In this document: one piece after another, positions 1 to 11,070 of the stretch
Layout: the number at the start of each line of letters is the position of its first letter
How positions within the stretch are numbered: position 1 is the first letter of the stretch
Source: Diorhabda sublineata
Taxonomy: Eukaryota; Arthropoda; Insecta; Coleoptera; Chrysomelidae
Reading direction: 5' to 3'
DNA length: 64,000 nucleotides
Assembly (NCBI RefSeq): GCF_026230105.1
Contig: NC_079480.1
Span: 10,086,488 to 10,150,487 of the forward strand
The notes under the pieces: generated by a model
What the model was told of the DNA's origin: nothing
The model's input: only the letters and a program-made list of their open reading frames with translations
The model's database searches: none
Translations under genes and position numbers: made by a program

Positions 1-1140
1 CCGGTTAATTTCCAAAAAGCAGCATACGCTTTTCGAATTGAGAACTTTAACACTCTCTTTGGATAAATCTCACTTTATCGGGGTAATTCTAGTACATTAT
101 ATTATAAATTCTGTAGTCAAAACAGCTGTTAATTGTTTATCACTCGGAATATTTTAACTATGTTAAGTTCCTTCTTTCGCTTTTATTTATTCAATTACTT
201 GCGATATATCATTTGGATACTATTCACTATTTGAATTAGTACAATATAGTTCTCTGTTTTGTCGAATGTCGTAGAACATTAATTTATAATATGATTATAA
301 TTTTCAAAACTCAACGATGACAATAAAGCTTGTTTTAGAAGCTATAAATATATAGGGTAACGTTGTATTTCTAATCAGTAAGTATTATTTGTCAACTTCA
401 GATTCTAAATAATAATGACAAAATATACGTACAATTGTTTGCTCGACAATAAGGAACAGCTTGCAAAAAATTGAAAAGCAGCTGGACATTACCAGTAGTT
501 AACAGTGTCGGAAACACGCGCTTTGAATGAAAATAATGAGAATAATATGTGCAATAAGATTTAAAACTACACCAGAGGAAGACTACATCCGGAAGACCGG
601 AGAGGAGGTTGCACTGTTTTAGAAAATTTTACGAAGAATGTTTGTAAAAACTTTTTTTCAACATACCAAACATATGAAGTTAAATCAAAGCTATTTGAGG
701 ATGTCTCCTTATAGGACTCATTTAAATCTATTGGTAAATTAAAAACTTAAAATTTAGATGTTAAATATTTTATAATCAAATATTACATAACAATTTCTCA
801 CTCTATTTTTAAACGTATACTATAAATAAATCTAATTGGAATTTTGTTCTTTTTCTAATTAAGTATCGCGATTTAAAATGTAGAGTTCTCGCTGTAACAA
901 CCAGTTCATACATCTAGAAGCGAATAATTGACATTTTACTCAGTAGATACTACTTTTGTTAACAAAGATTTTATTTATGGTATGAATTAAATGAAAATAG
1001 TAATTTATTATTGCAACCTTCAACAAACATACAAGATTTGCACATAGTGAATAATGGGGAGGTAAAAGTTTACTACCGCCTATATGTACTCCAGCTCTTG
1101 CAGATGACATTTATAGATTTCTTGGATCAAAAAAAATATT
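1..1140. other. AT-rich non-coding stretch
   Basis: No gene, RNA or clear repeat was recognised here on either strand. The only GC-richer patch (about 560-620) gives short open segments that I could not assign to a family. Confidence 0.6.
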
Positions 1141-1390
1141 TTATGTAAAGAAAAAATTTATAACCACATTGGTAATTTTATTTCAATCAAATAATGGGTC
1201 ACTTGATGCGTCGGACACGACAAATATATCAAATTTATGAAAAAAAATTATCACCACATGGCTGATTTTAACGGAATCTAATATAAAGAATTTTTGTAAT
1301 AATGTACCAACATTTTGGAATAATTTATACGGGGCATATGCGCTGTCGGATGCACCAAAATTGTCAATTTTCTGAAAATCTTTCATTTAC
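1141..1390. repeat. degenerate tandem duplication (about 2.3 copies)
   Basis: Two similar segments follow each other. Each carries a block like 'ttataaccacattggtaat' / 'ttatcaccacatggctgat' and later a block like 'gatgcgtcggacac' / 'gcgctgtcggatgc'. The second copy (from about 1238) is longer by some 35-40 bases. A partial third copy seems to begin near 1372. The small minus-strand open frame here (1183-1386) is a by-product of the repeat. Confidence 0.45.
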
Positions 1391-1489
1391 AACAAAATTC
1401 AAATTTTATTGGTTATAGATATTCGCAAAATGTTTCGGGGTTTCTGCATCCCTTATTGCTAAAATATCAACTATCGATCCATTTCCAGG

Positions 1490-1740
1490 TGTACTTTTTG
1501 GCAGTTACTTTATTTGGTTTAGCATTTCTTTTTAGCCTTCTACACTTTTCAATGCTATTTTCAGCTAGCATTACTTTTACCGTTAATCTCTTTCTGTCTT
1601 TTCTTACAATATGTCTCTACTAATTCAGCTGTTTTTTTTTACTCATGTTCCCATTCCTCACCTTGCCCCACTTAGTTTTTGCCGCTAAGGTTCTCATTGC
1701 TTCCATTGCATCTATTTTTGTTTCTCATTTTCTCCTAATT
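1490..1740 (-). pseudogene. unassigned degraded coding segment
   Basis: On the minus strand one frame reads through about 85 codons with only two adjacent stops. It gives lysine- and arginine-rich, coding-like protein, for example 'KIDAMEAMRTLAAKTKWG' and later 'RHIVRKDRKRLTVKVMLAE'. I do not recognise the family. The basic composition and the stops suggest a transposon or retroelement relic rather than a live gene. Confidence 0.3.
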
Positions 1741-2138
1741 TCCAAATCTCCGACTATGAAATATAAAAAACCTTATCATAACTTGAGTAAGCATTAAATG
1801 ATTCTCGCAACAGCGCTAAAAACAAATCAGTCAACTATATTCATTCAACCGAAAGAAAGCGTTTACAAAATCCAAAATATTTCAGGCAGGCACTGCATTA
1901 TGTTACATCATTAGCAAAACAACGGCTTCTAGTGTTATTTCTTAAGTTATAAATAAACAATAATATCATTTTATTTTTATTTCTAATTCGCAATTATTAA
2001 CCTTTGTAACAGTCTAGAGAACAATTAGAAATGATCTCATTACACGTAAACCGACCTACCTACAAAATGGTATTGTCCGCCGAACATAATCGATGATTAA
2101 GACAATATCAGTGGGTGTTATAATGATTTTTTTGTCAT
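1741..2138. other. AT-rich non-coding stretch
   Basis: Nothing recognised. Confidence 0.6.
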
Positions 2139-2262
2139 GGCGTGTGTCTCAGTGGTAGTAGCCGCACATGATATTATTGTTTTCATTTATAGGAATGTCG
2201 CAAATATGATCTAATAGGAGAAAAATGTTCGATACGAGCAGTTAAGTTATCTGCGACACTTT
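2139..2262 (+). repeat. possible tRNA-derived SINE head
   Basis: The segment begins 'ggcgtgtgtctcagtggtag', which resembles the acceptor stem and A box of an RNA polymerase III promoter (one mismatch to TRGYNNAGYGG). A B-box-like 'gttcgatac' lies at 2227-2235. The A-to-B spacing (about 70 nt) is long for a functional tRNA, and no cloverleaf can be drawn. A decayed tRNA-type SINE is the best reading; chance similarity is possible. Confidence 0.35.
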
Positions 2263-2556
2263 GTTTTTCGGGTAATTTGAAAGGAAATATATACAATACA
2301 ATTTCATTAATTTATAGATTGAAATAAACAGAAATTTTTAAAATTTCACAAATATATTAATTATAATTTAAGATATTATCCCAGCTTTCATGGTCCTAAG
2401 TATATGATAAGAATATTATAATGTATCTTTGAAAATAATTGTAAAAATCAAAAGTCTCTTGTAATAACTAATTGTGAATCATGGTATGAAATTTTAAGTG
2501 AATGTACTTGTTTAAATTGTTGCTATAAATACATTGGCTAATACATAAATGTCACT
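2263..2556. other. AT-rich non-coding stretch
   Basis: Nothing recognised. Confidence 0.6.
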
Positions 2557-3120
2557 TAACACACTGTTTACGCTACCACTATACCAAGACTCACAATTAC
2601 ACTTTCCGACGCGCGTTTCTACAACCAAGTTGTCGCCTTCAAAGACGGAAGGTGAATTAAAACTTATTACTTAATCTTTCTATATATAATGAATTCTCTC
2701 ACCAACGATGCTCTTTCTCCTAAAAACAACTCCAGCGGAAAAACCCATTTCTGCAGGAGATTACACATTCATTTCTTAACTAATCACCTATAGAGTGGAC
2801 TGTAACGGAGAGGCCCTTTCACCCTATTTTAACTGTTATTACAGTTATCAATCTCAATACTTTCAAATGCACCCATAAATTTATTGCTGGATGTATTTTC
2901 CCACAACTTTACATTATTTATATAATACACTCTATTATACTGACATCGTGTTCGGCAATATCGGATTTTTCTATCCGTTCATGTTTTAAATGTGTTCCAA
3001 ATATTATCAGATCTCTTAGTTCTCCTAAATACTTCTTGTCACAATCTTTACAACGGACTGTGTAGATACTACTCTTTTCCACATCTTATAGTTTTTAATT
3101 CGGATTACTCACAATTGTCT
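2557..3120 (-). mobile_element. Penelope-like element relic: GIY-YIG domain and terminal repeat
   Basis: Minus strand. Near 3090-2960 a frame reads 'SIYTVRCKDCDKKYLGEL', matching the start of the GIY-YIG endonuclease domain of Penelope-like retroelements (GIY...C..C...YIG, here SIY...C..C...YLG). It continues to 'RIEKSDIAEH', the family's conserved (K)SAIAEH block, and in a shifted frame 'FMGAFESIEI' and 'RVKGPLRYSPLY'. Downstream (2557-2660) lies a GC-rich terminal segment with a hammerhead-like fold. Several frameshifts and stops make it a pseudogene; the reverse transcriptase half is absent. PLE assignment is from family knowledge of these motifs. Confidence 0.7.
2600..2654 (-). ncRNA. degenerate hammerhead-ribozyme-like motif in PLE terminus
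   Basis: Read on the minus strand. Stem I arms are caccttcc (from 2654-2647) and ggaaagtg (from 2607-2600), 7 of 8 paired. Stem II is acaac/gttgt (2633-2629 with 2625-2621) closed by three bases. GAAA lies at 2619-2616, followed by the palindromic CGCGCG and the UC cleavage-type dinucleotide. The CUGANGA box is degenerate (UUGAAGG), so catalysis is unlikely. PLEs are known to carry hammerhead motifs in their terminal repeats. Confidence 0.5.
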
Positions 3121-4190
3121 GTATTGCATTGTTGAATTTATAAACTGATTTGAAATCTACTCTATTGAATATATTCTAATCATTTTGTATAAATAATGGA
3201 ATATTTTAATAATATATTTTGCTATTCATAACTTATTTAAATTTTATAATCATTAAAATAATTTGATAGACATTCAGAAAGCTTAGAAACTGTTTAGATT
3301 ATTAATTAGTTATAATATTTGTTAATTCTCATTTTGAATGTTATTTATAATTTTTTCAAGATAACTATTTACTTCTTAATGTTTTTTCGATTGCTGCACT
3401 ACAATAATTATCCAGCATCTTTTTTAAGGGATACGATAACAGGAATTCAAAAATCAAAATATTTGAATATCTTGAAAAACCAGTTGGTTCTATATTCTTG
3501 CAATATATATTTTTCGCTACAAATAGAGATAACCTATTAATTGTTTATTATTCCTCTAACAACTTCAGTTACCCATTATAATATTTTTTTGTCATGCTTC
3601 AAAATTTGTTTTTCCGTCAAATAATTATACTTTTGTATTTTATACTAGACCTTGCTTATTTGGTAGATATGAAGTATCGAATAAATTACCTTTGTCATTA
3701 GGTACTAAATTGAACTTGTCATTTTTACAATACCCATGATATGTATATGACCGATTCATTTAAAAAGTTTCATTCTCACATTCCCTCTTAGTAAATGTCA
3801 AATAGATGCTACGTTATTTCATATCTACTTTCACACTTTGTAACCATTGACATGATCGTTAGATTCATTCGATAATAAGGTGATTTTCTTGTGTTATTGT
3901 AATTCAAGATCACTGAATTATGCAACTTCAAACTCTCTGATCACAATCAGTTGATAAACGAACGCAGCTTACTAGAATATTGTCAAGTATCAGATGATCA
4001 AGAAGATAGTTTTTCATTGTTGAGATTCACTTCAATTAGATGATGAGAGAGAATTTCACATCGATGCAATATAAATGTATTTCCATTGTCCTAAACCCGG
4101 ATTTCCATTTTAGATAATTATGTTTAAAAGTACCAATTTAATCGCATTCATTCTCACATCATTGAGTAATACCATAAATTACAAGGACTT
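3121..4190. other. AT-rich non-coding stretch
   Basis: Nothing recognised. Short open frames here are AT-rich and lack family motifs. Confidence 0.6.
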
Positions 4191-4320
4191 TTCGGAAACT
4201 ATGATCGGGTTAACCCAATCATGATTTAAATGTTCGGAAACTAACTTGGATCAAGTTCATTGTCGATTGGAAACTGTTTGAGTGAATGGGGTTGTGGTTT
4301 AACGTGATCAGCTGAAGGGT
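4191..4320. repeat. GC-richer segment with repeated ggaaact motif
   Basis: The motif cggaaact/tggaaact occurs three times (4193, 4235, 4268) at 42- and 33-base spacing, beside an imperfect palindrome 'gatcgggttaacccaatc' (4203-4220). It may be the core of a small unclassified MITE; no flanking duplication was found. Confidence 0.3.
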
Positions 4321-5930
4321 TGTTTCATTTTTCTGTGGTTTTTTGTACATGAAAAATTATTAATTTCCCTTAAATGGCTGTCTACTATTAATTCTCATGA
4401 GCAGCGTCATTGATAGCTTATTAGTATTAAACTTTAGTGCAAACTCCGTGTGTGGGGGTGAATAAAATAAGTGCTTAATAACAATTACTAAACGTCTAGA
4501 ACTCAAGTAAATGAATATCAGTGAAGAATAAACGCACAAAAAAGTAATAAAAATCACAATTTCTTATAATCCTGTTTTAAATGTGAGATTTTCACCGAAA
4601 ATTGAACGCGACGTTCGAAAATTGTAATCTGAATCTCGTTATGGGCAAACAACTGATGGGTGATCTACCTGAACTTATAGTTTTTGAACTACTTAACTGT
4701 ATTAGAGTTAAACCTTTTGTGCTTGCTTTTTATATAAAAAAATGCTTGGAAGTCATTTGCCCTATCTCATATTCTGTATAGGTGCTAGAGATAGTGTTTT
4801 TCTTTCAATTATATCTTGTATCACATATTTAACACTCCAAGATTATATTATAGAGAATAAGGATAGCTGATATATCGATCCAGTTATGCCATTTGTGGTA
4901 CTGACCAATAACATTGTATTTAAAAGGTTGTTAGTCTTCTCTTAAGAATATTCAGTCTCCGTAATTAGTATCCGAAAACTCATTTCGCAATTTTTTTTAT
5001 GATAACCACTTGTAAAACATTTACATGAATCAAATCTGTTTATAGTTGGAGATCATAATTTTGGAAGTTTGACGAAACTAGAATACTGGTATAAAATGCA
5101 GATTAACCAATTTTTTTGCAATATCTCTTCGTTTTCACATTATATGAATGATATTGGAAAAACTTTTTATTCACTATCCCAGACAGTTCCTCAAAATACC
5201 CTTGATGATTTCATTCATATTATCAGTTTCTCTCATTCCTTGGTGAGTGGCTTGGAACGTGTGTTGTCTAATAGAATTTTTGGTAGGTCCCTTGTGCATA
5301 GGTTTGAAGTCTTTTATTATCTTGAATTATTTGAAATATGGTATGAACTGATACTTTTGTCAGTTATACACATAATACTGCGACATTTTGTACCGACACA
5401 TCTGGATTTCTTTTAAATAACCTATAACATATATTTTTCGCTAAGTAATGTTTACTTACATTGACAGAGCAACTTGTTTAAAATTAGTTAACATACAAAC
5501 TCTAAACCGGAAAACGACTTAAGAATACAGAAAATGGTAAATAATGACGTAGACATCAGTAAATACTCTAAACACATTGCATATTTGAAAAATAAATCAG
5601 TGAGCTATAGACCCAAAAAATCTAAAATGTGAAGGAATTAATAAGTTTCTGTTGAAAGCTCCAGATCATTATCTCATGCATAATGTGTGACAGCAAAAAA
5701 TTTAATGTAGGCTTAGATATTATTTGTAACATCTTTCAGGTTCCTTTAATATTATATAAAATGGGTGGGATTATATAGAATGAAGTGTAACGATATTATT
5801 AATACCGGAAATGTTTTAATTATCACAGTACCTGATACAAAAACTCAATGTTTAACGTCGATTTACTGTTATTGGTGATATATCTGTCAATAGATCAAAC
5901 TTGGTAATCATTTATAAAAAATATAAAAAC
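4321..5930. other. AT-rich stretch without supported genes
   Basis: A 115-codon open frame at 5069-5416 (plus) starts with TTG, has no recognisable motif and is probably a chance frame. Between 5941 and 5980 the repeated unit aaatgc/gcaaat marks the start of the next relic. Nothing else was recognised. Confidence 0.55.
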
Positions 5931-6300
5931 CAACGACCCACAAATGTCAAAAATGCAAATGCAAATGGAAAATGCAAAACCCAAGTTGTAGGTATCAATA
6001 CGTTTTCAAAAATTCTCTCGCTTTTCGCAACATATTTGAATTTACCTAATCCAAAAAACTACATTGGGCATACATTTTGATGCTTTTCGGCGTCTCTATT
6101 AGTGGATTCCGTAGGTGATATAATTCAACTAAAGAAGCACGGTGGGTGGAAATCCAACTCAGTCGCAGAGGGTTACGTAGACGACTCAATAAAAAACAAA
6201 ATGGATTCCGCAGTAAAAATTTTAACGGGAACAACTATTTCGACTTCAAGCAACATTGTAAATGTTCACGATCCTACCAACAATCCAATAAGTACTAATT
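5931..6300 (+). pseudogene. Crypton-type tyrosine recombinase, C-terminal relic
   Basis: A single plus-strand frame (codon phase of 5973) runs from 'GKCKTQVVGINTFSK' through 'YLNLPNPKNYIGHTF', a stop, then 'LLVDSVGDIIQLKKHGGWKS' and 'VAEGYVDDSIKNK'. This is the catalytic end of a tyrosine recombinase: the H-x-x-R box at GHTF-stop, the H/W box in HGGW and the nucleophile tyrosine in EGY. The only stop is TGA at 6078-6080, exactly where the family has the catalytic arginine of HxxR, consistent with CGA to TGA. The upstream catalytic part and the N-terminal domain are missing. Assignment to insect Crypton-like recombinases rests on recalled family motifs. A related C-terminus lies at 36025 and an N-terminal piece at 10778. 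Confidence 0.7.
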
Positions 6301-6654
6301 ATAGACGATGTTTTTTCTTTGAACTCGTTAAATTTTGCCAATTCAAGTACCAATAGTAATGTAACTTCTTCTTCACTTAATTAAACAAATTAATAATACT
6401 CACAGTTGTACTTTTAGTATTACTACTACGAAATAAAAATTGATAAAAGTTTTGTCGAATTTTTTTAAGAAAAAAATGTGTATGAAACTCGTGAGTAAAG
6501 TAAAATAATAACTACATGTCGATATTTATATGCTAACATGTTTACTACTGGAATATCTTTTATTTATATCCTTTCTTAACATTCTTACAATTTTTGAGGT
6601 TGCATGAAAATAAAAGCTTTGCTAAAGGTAGAGTAATAAGAAAATTATTTATCG
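6301..6654. other. AT-rich non-coding stretch
   Basis: Nothing recognised. Confidence 0.6.
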
Positions 6655-7410
6655 AATAATTCCTTCCGGATTCTATATATTGCTAAATCTTTTACTTCTC
6701 TTTTTCCTTCATTCAGTTCACGGCCAGTTGTTGATTTACCAATATAAATTTGACCTTTCAATGGATATGAATTTTCGGCTTCGATGTCCATGATATTTTA
6801 ATTTAAACTTTGATGGCTTTGATGGTAGGTAATAGTAATTTCATTCAATCTCTGTATAAATATAGCTCTCATCGACTGATTATTTTGTTAGTTTATAATT
6901 TTTTTTAGGTATTGCAGTGCATTTGCATTATCAAACCAAATGAATCTAAGGATACTTTTTATGCCCATAGCAATAAGGTATAAAGAAGTGGCTTTCCCCC
7001 TATATTTTTGATTGATCTGTATTTGAATTATTTGTACCTGACATTATGGGGCTCCAAGAACGCGTGAATCTCTTGAACGATTAAATGTTTCCAGAACATT
7101 TGCTTTTTTGTAGGATTTTTCTCGTTGTATATATCAATTGTCTCTTTGTTGCTATTAAAAAAAATTCCAATGACCATTTCAACAGTGGCTCTACTGAATG
7201 TATCACTAATTAGTGATATTTCTAATTGGTTCAAAGGATATTTTGAGTCGATGTTTGATATTAAATTGATAGTGTTTTTAATTAAACAGTGTTGTCTGTG
7301 GCAATGATTATTGTCGTCGAAGTTGACGATTTATTGAACGGTAGATGTAACACTTTCAATTGACTCATTATCATCCTCGGCTGACACAAACTTACTCTCA
7401 CAATTTTCCA
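6655..7410 (-). pseudogene. piggyBac-type transposase relic
   Basis: Minus strand. The 3' part (6794-6655) is an intact frame with 'AENSYPLKGQIYIGKST' and 'GRELNEGKREVKDLA', close to the piggyBac block that typically reads (C)DA..YP..GQIYTGK..GRE.N.G.RVVKDL. Upstream (7234-7028) 'EKNPTKKQMFWKHLIVQEI' followed by HAFL fits the N-terminal WKP...EI.AFLG region. Still further upstream (about 7390-7340) an acidic tract, 'SAEDDNESIESVTSTVQ', resembles the D/E-rich piggyBac N-terminus. The pieces are in different frames with stops and large deletions, so this is dead. No TTAA-flanked inverted repeats were found. Confidence 0.55.
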
Positions 7411-8589
7411 CTACACATAGAAATATATGAAAAAATTATATATTTTGATCACAAATATTTTCGAAAAATATTGCGAAAAAATAATAGTAATTACCAGAAA
7501 CGCTATCTGCAATTTCATTGACCTTTCCGTCTTGAATCTATTTGAGTATACTATGGTACCTGATGATATTTCTCTGTTTCATTATCGACAAGGGCGGTAG
7601 GGCACGTTAAGTAAATATATTGAGAAATTTAAATGAATCTGCTTATTTTCACTTTTTCTTATAAATGTTTTAGAATTTATTTCCACCTCCCAAAATGTTA
7701 TGAGTGGAAGTTTGAAATTAACCTATTTCTAATTTTATTCGGCCGAATTTGATTATATTCACTATATGCCAATTCCAATATCATCCATAAACTAAGCTAC
7801 ATTTTGTTTTCATTCTCATTGGCGAATTCGAGTGACGTGTATTATCAAAGACAAAGATCAAAGACAAAGAAGTTAAAATTGATATTATATAAAACTTTCA
7901 AAGAACCCATATTTGAGAAAATTTTTTCAAATAAAAAGGGTTTGAAAACCGAATTAAGAATATTCAATAAAAATATATTTGAAAATATGACAAGATGTAT
8001 GATCAGTACAGTTTTCATTATTCTCATATATTACTAGCATTGTATCTTTACCTATATTTGGTATATACCCTCCAAATTACTATTTCAATTGAAAATTCAC
8101 TTGAATGACTTAATGAAATTCGTGATTATATGATATACCTCATTCTTCAAATACGAAACTATACTATCGTCGGTTGAAGATTTAATATTTATTCATGGTC
8201 TTCTACAGAAATCCTTCTATTGCTTGATATTTTGAAGGTCACTGCTGATGTGGTCATGTGGTTTGCTTATATAACCTTATTACATTTTTCTAGCTACTGG
8301 TTTTGAAAGTATTCATTGGAGAGTATATAAAAAGAGAAGGAAGCTATAGGTGATTGACACTTCTTAAATTACTAACACTGTTAATTTCAGCGTTAAAAAA
8401 CCAGAATCGATAAATTAATGGAATAGCCAACAAAAAGATGCGTACAATAAATATTTATACAGAGTGTCAGTAGAAAATGGAACTATATACAAAATATCTG
8501 AAATGATAATAGTATATTTGTAACTGTATTTAAATGGGTTTCTATTTTGTAGTACCTCTATTTTCGGAATAGTTATATTTTAAATTATA
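7411..8589. other. AT-rich non-coding stretch
   Basis: Nothing recognised. Two overlapping open frames at 7804-8037 on opposite strands are low-complexity and look fortuitous. Confidence 0.6.
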
Positions 8590-10203
8590 CAATGCGGTCC
8601 ATATGTATGGAATAAATTCAATTCTAGCCTTATTATGTACTATGTGAGAAAAACCTGAAACAAGTCGATTTTTATTTTTAAATTGACAATTTCCAGTATG
8701 AAAATATTATCCCACCCCAGCAGAAAAGGAGTTGTGTGGCAAAGAATTTTAGTCCTCTGTTCAGTAATAAAAAGTTTTTTTTTAAAATTTGGTGCTAAGA
8801 AAATTAATTAAAGATGTGAAATTTTGATAATATATTACAAAACTTCACGTAGAATGAAGATAATAATGTCGCATAATATTAAGAATGAATTTTTCAATTT
8901 ACTTTACAATTAAATTAAATGTTCAAACAGACCACCATTCAAATCTTGACAATAACCGAGGCGATTTTGTAATTCTCGTACAACATGTTGTATGACCTCG
9001 GGGGTTATTTTGTTAATTTTTTTCTTTATCCTAACTTTTAAATTAGAAATATAGTCTGGTCTATTGAAATATACTTTAGATTTTAAATAACCCAATCAGA
9101 AATAATCGAGAGGAGTCAATGGCGGGATCTAGCCAGCCATCGATCGTTCAACGTTTTCAAATCCACCTATTGGGAAAAACCTCGTTTAAATAATTTCTAA
9201 CTGTACGTGCAAAATGAGATAGAGCTCCGTCTTGCTGGTAGTAAATAGAATCGATCTGTCTCATTTGGATGATTAACATCAGGAAATAATCTTTGTAATG
9301 TAGGTAAAAGTTAATAAAAAAATCGAGATCATCCTCAGTAAAAACTATTTTATTTATGCAAATCAGCGTTCATTCTACCCATCAGCAATTCACAGAATTA
9401 TTGCCTTCTAACAGGTTCATCTTCATTTAACTCCTGAACCAACTGAACTTTGTAAGAGTGGTATTTTTCTTTATGCAAAACTCTCAAAATAGATGATTTA
9501 CTTACATCCTTGTCGGCGGCAGGTTGTCGAATTGTCTTATGCGGATTTTCCTCAATATCTAGATGTACATCCAACTTTTTTTCATCAGTAAATTGAACAT
9601 TTCAACATTTTTCACATGTCCTGTTTAACGAAACTATGTTTCTATTTTGCTGACTGTACACTGCGATACATGTCGACCAGGGTATTTATTATTAAAAATT
9701 TCACAAACCTCCTTTTAATCTCTTGCTTTATTACCATCATCATTATCATCATTACAATCAATCATATTTAAAATGTCTTGGACAAATGAGCCGTAATTAA
9801 ATTTAATACGTGCACAAATATTAGACTGAAGTAAGTCTTTTACTAATACTTAAAATGACAGCAGCCTACAAGATTCATATAAATTTTTTTTTGGCTTTTA
9901 ACTAATGTTTTAGTATCTTCAAAATTTGTTATTTCAAAAATTAATTTTCTCATGTATGATTGTATGAACAAATTTATAAAACTTATATTGCTGAACAGAG
10001 GACTAAAATCCCTTCCCAACAAGGTGCCACTTGACCGCCTTTCTTATTTGAAATTTTCGATGGGGTGCTTATAATTTAGAGGGGTTGCTAGAGAAATTCT
10101 TAAATTGTCAATTTAAGAATAAATATCAACCTGTTCCAGGTTTGTTCACATAGTACATAATAACGCTAAAACAGAATTTATTCCATACATATGGACCTCA
10201 TTG
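8590..10203 (-). mobile_element. DD41D-type mariner element, degenerate, with about 180-215 bp inverted repeats
   Basis: The left end starts 'caatgcggtccatatgtatg' and the right end is its reverse complement with one change, each flanked by TA (8588-8589 and 10204-10205). Inverted similarity continues inward to the shared block 'ttttagtcctctgttcag' (8748-8765 versus 9991-10008 inverted), so the TIRs are about 180-215 bp, far longer than in classical mariners. The element encloses a near-full-length but broken transposase on the minus strand. Confidence 0.8.
8910..9800 (-). pseudogene. DD41D mariner transposase pseudogene
   Basis: Minus strand pieces occur in the right order: N-terminal helix-turn-helix region ('YPGRHVSQCTVSKIET', then 'DVSKSSILRVLHKEKYH' and 'VQLVQELNEDEPVRR'), the second catalytic block 'IYYQQDGALSHFARTVRNYL' with its Asp intact, then 'LTPLDYF' around the third Asp and 'LGYLKSKVYFNRP' to the C-terminus (LFEHLI, stop near 8910). 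The first Asp block is eroded. Multiple frameshifts and stops interrupt it. Closest relative in the window is the intact transposase at 13725-14801. Confidence 0.8.
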
Positions 10204-10777
10204 TATAATCACTTAATTATTCATTATTCAGCAAATTTTTAAGTTTCTATTCCACTTATAACAAACGTTTTACGACATGCCATAGACCAATATCAATCCC
10301 TATATACAAGAAAAATGTCAATAAATTCGAAAAGTGTCTGTTGAAATGAAGCAAATTAAGGTGGCGCTATAGTAGCAAGCGGAAGAATTTTAAAAAGAGC
10401 GCCATAAACTATTAGAGTAAATTCAATTCTTTTTTGAAATTCATAACTATTTCGAAGAAACTATGAATGTACAAATTCATTCGAAAATTGTACATAAAAT
10501 ATATAACTGCTTAATTCATATCAGGTGATTTTTTTTACTTCCCATTTTCGAAATTTCTTGTCATTATGACAATGTTTTCTTTGTTGTCAATTGGAATTGA
10601 ACAAGAGGGTTCGAGACCACCGGGTCTATTGAAATTATGAATTTTCATTCGAGAGAGAGAGTTAACTTGTGAAATGAAAAGTTATTGAGGAATAGCAAAT
10701 TTTCCATATAAAGAAATAAGATTGAGAATTGATATCATTTCCAAGAAATTCATTTTATAGAAAGATTTGTTTGCGTA
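10204..10777. other. AT-rich non-coding stretch
   Basis: A B-box-like ggttcgagacc occurs at 10610 without a partner A box. Otherwise nothing was recognised. Confidence 0.55.
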
Positions 10778-11038
10778 TTAGTTAAATTCTTCATTCGACG
10801 AAAAATTCGACTTTCGTGATGGAGCTCTGCTGCTCGCGGCTTTTTTTTCTTTACACCAATCCATGAATCGCTGATATGCAAATTCATAAACTTGGCGAGA
10901 TTTGGGTGGCAAAAGATTTAGATATACTGCTTCGGCACTTTCCAATATATCCGCAGGTATATTTTCATCGTGTTCGGGATTCATTTTGAAAGCAGCGTAA
11001 AAACTACTACAAAAATTATATATATCGCAATTTTCCAT
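10778..11038 (-). CDS. Crypton-type recombinase N-terminal fragment (86 aa, truncated)
   Basis: An ATG-initiated minus-strand frame of 86 codons. Residues about 30-68 ('ILESAEAVYLNLLPPKSRQV', then 'YEFAYQRFMDWCKEKKAAS') match the N-terminal core-binding domain that precedes the catalytic domain in insect Crypton-like tyrosine recombinases (LLP.KS...Y...Y..FM.W). After KKAAS the similarity stops and the frame ends with an unrelated serine-rich tail and a stop, so the catalytic half is missing. Just upstream (11041-11070) is a GC-rich gctgc-repeat tract that may be a former promoter or element end. It could be a relic that kept an open frame by chance, or a domesticated short protein. The family call is from recalled motifs. 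Confidence 0.45.
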   Translation of the reverse strand: MENCDIYNFCSSFYAAFKMNPEHDENIPADILESAEAVYLNLLPPKSRQVYEFAYQRFMDWCKEKKAASSRAPSRKSNFSSNEEFN

Positions 11039-11070
11039 TCACTCGGCTGCGCTGCGCTGCGCCTCGCAAC
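11039..11070. repeat. short gctgc tandem tract
   Basis: 'gctgcgctgcgctgcgcc' lies within a GC-rich island directly upstream of the Crypton-like ORF start. Confidence 0.5.

Noticed and set aside
5069..5416. 115-codon plus-strand open frame
   Set aside because: TTG start, no motif on either strand and AT-driven composition; treated as a chance frame.
10600..10640. B-box-like ggttcgagacc suggesting a tRNA
   Set aside because: No A box, no acceptor stem and no cloverleaf.
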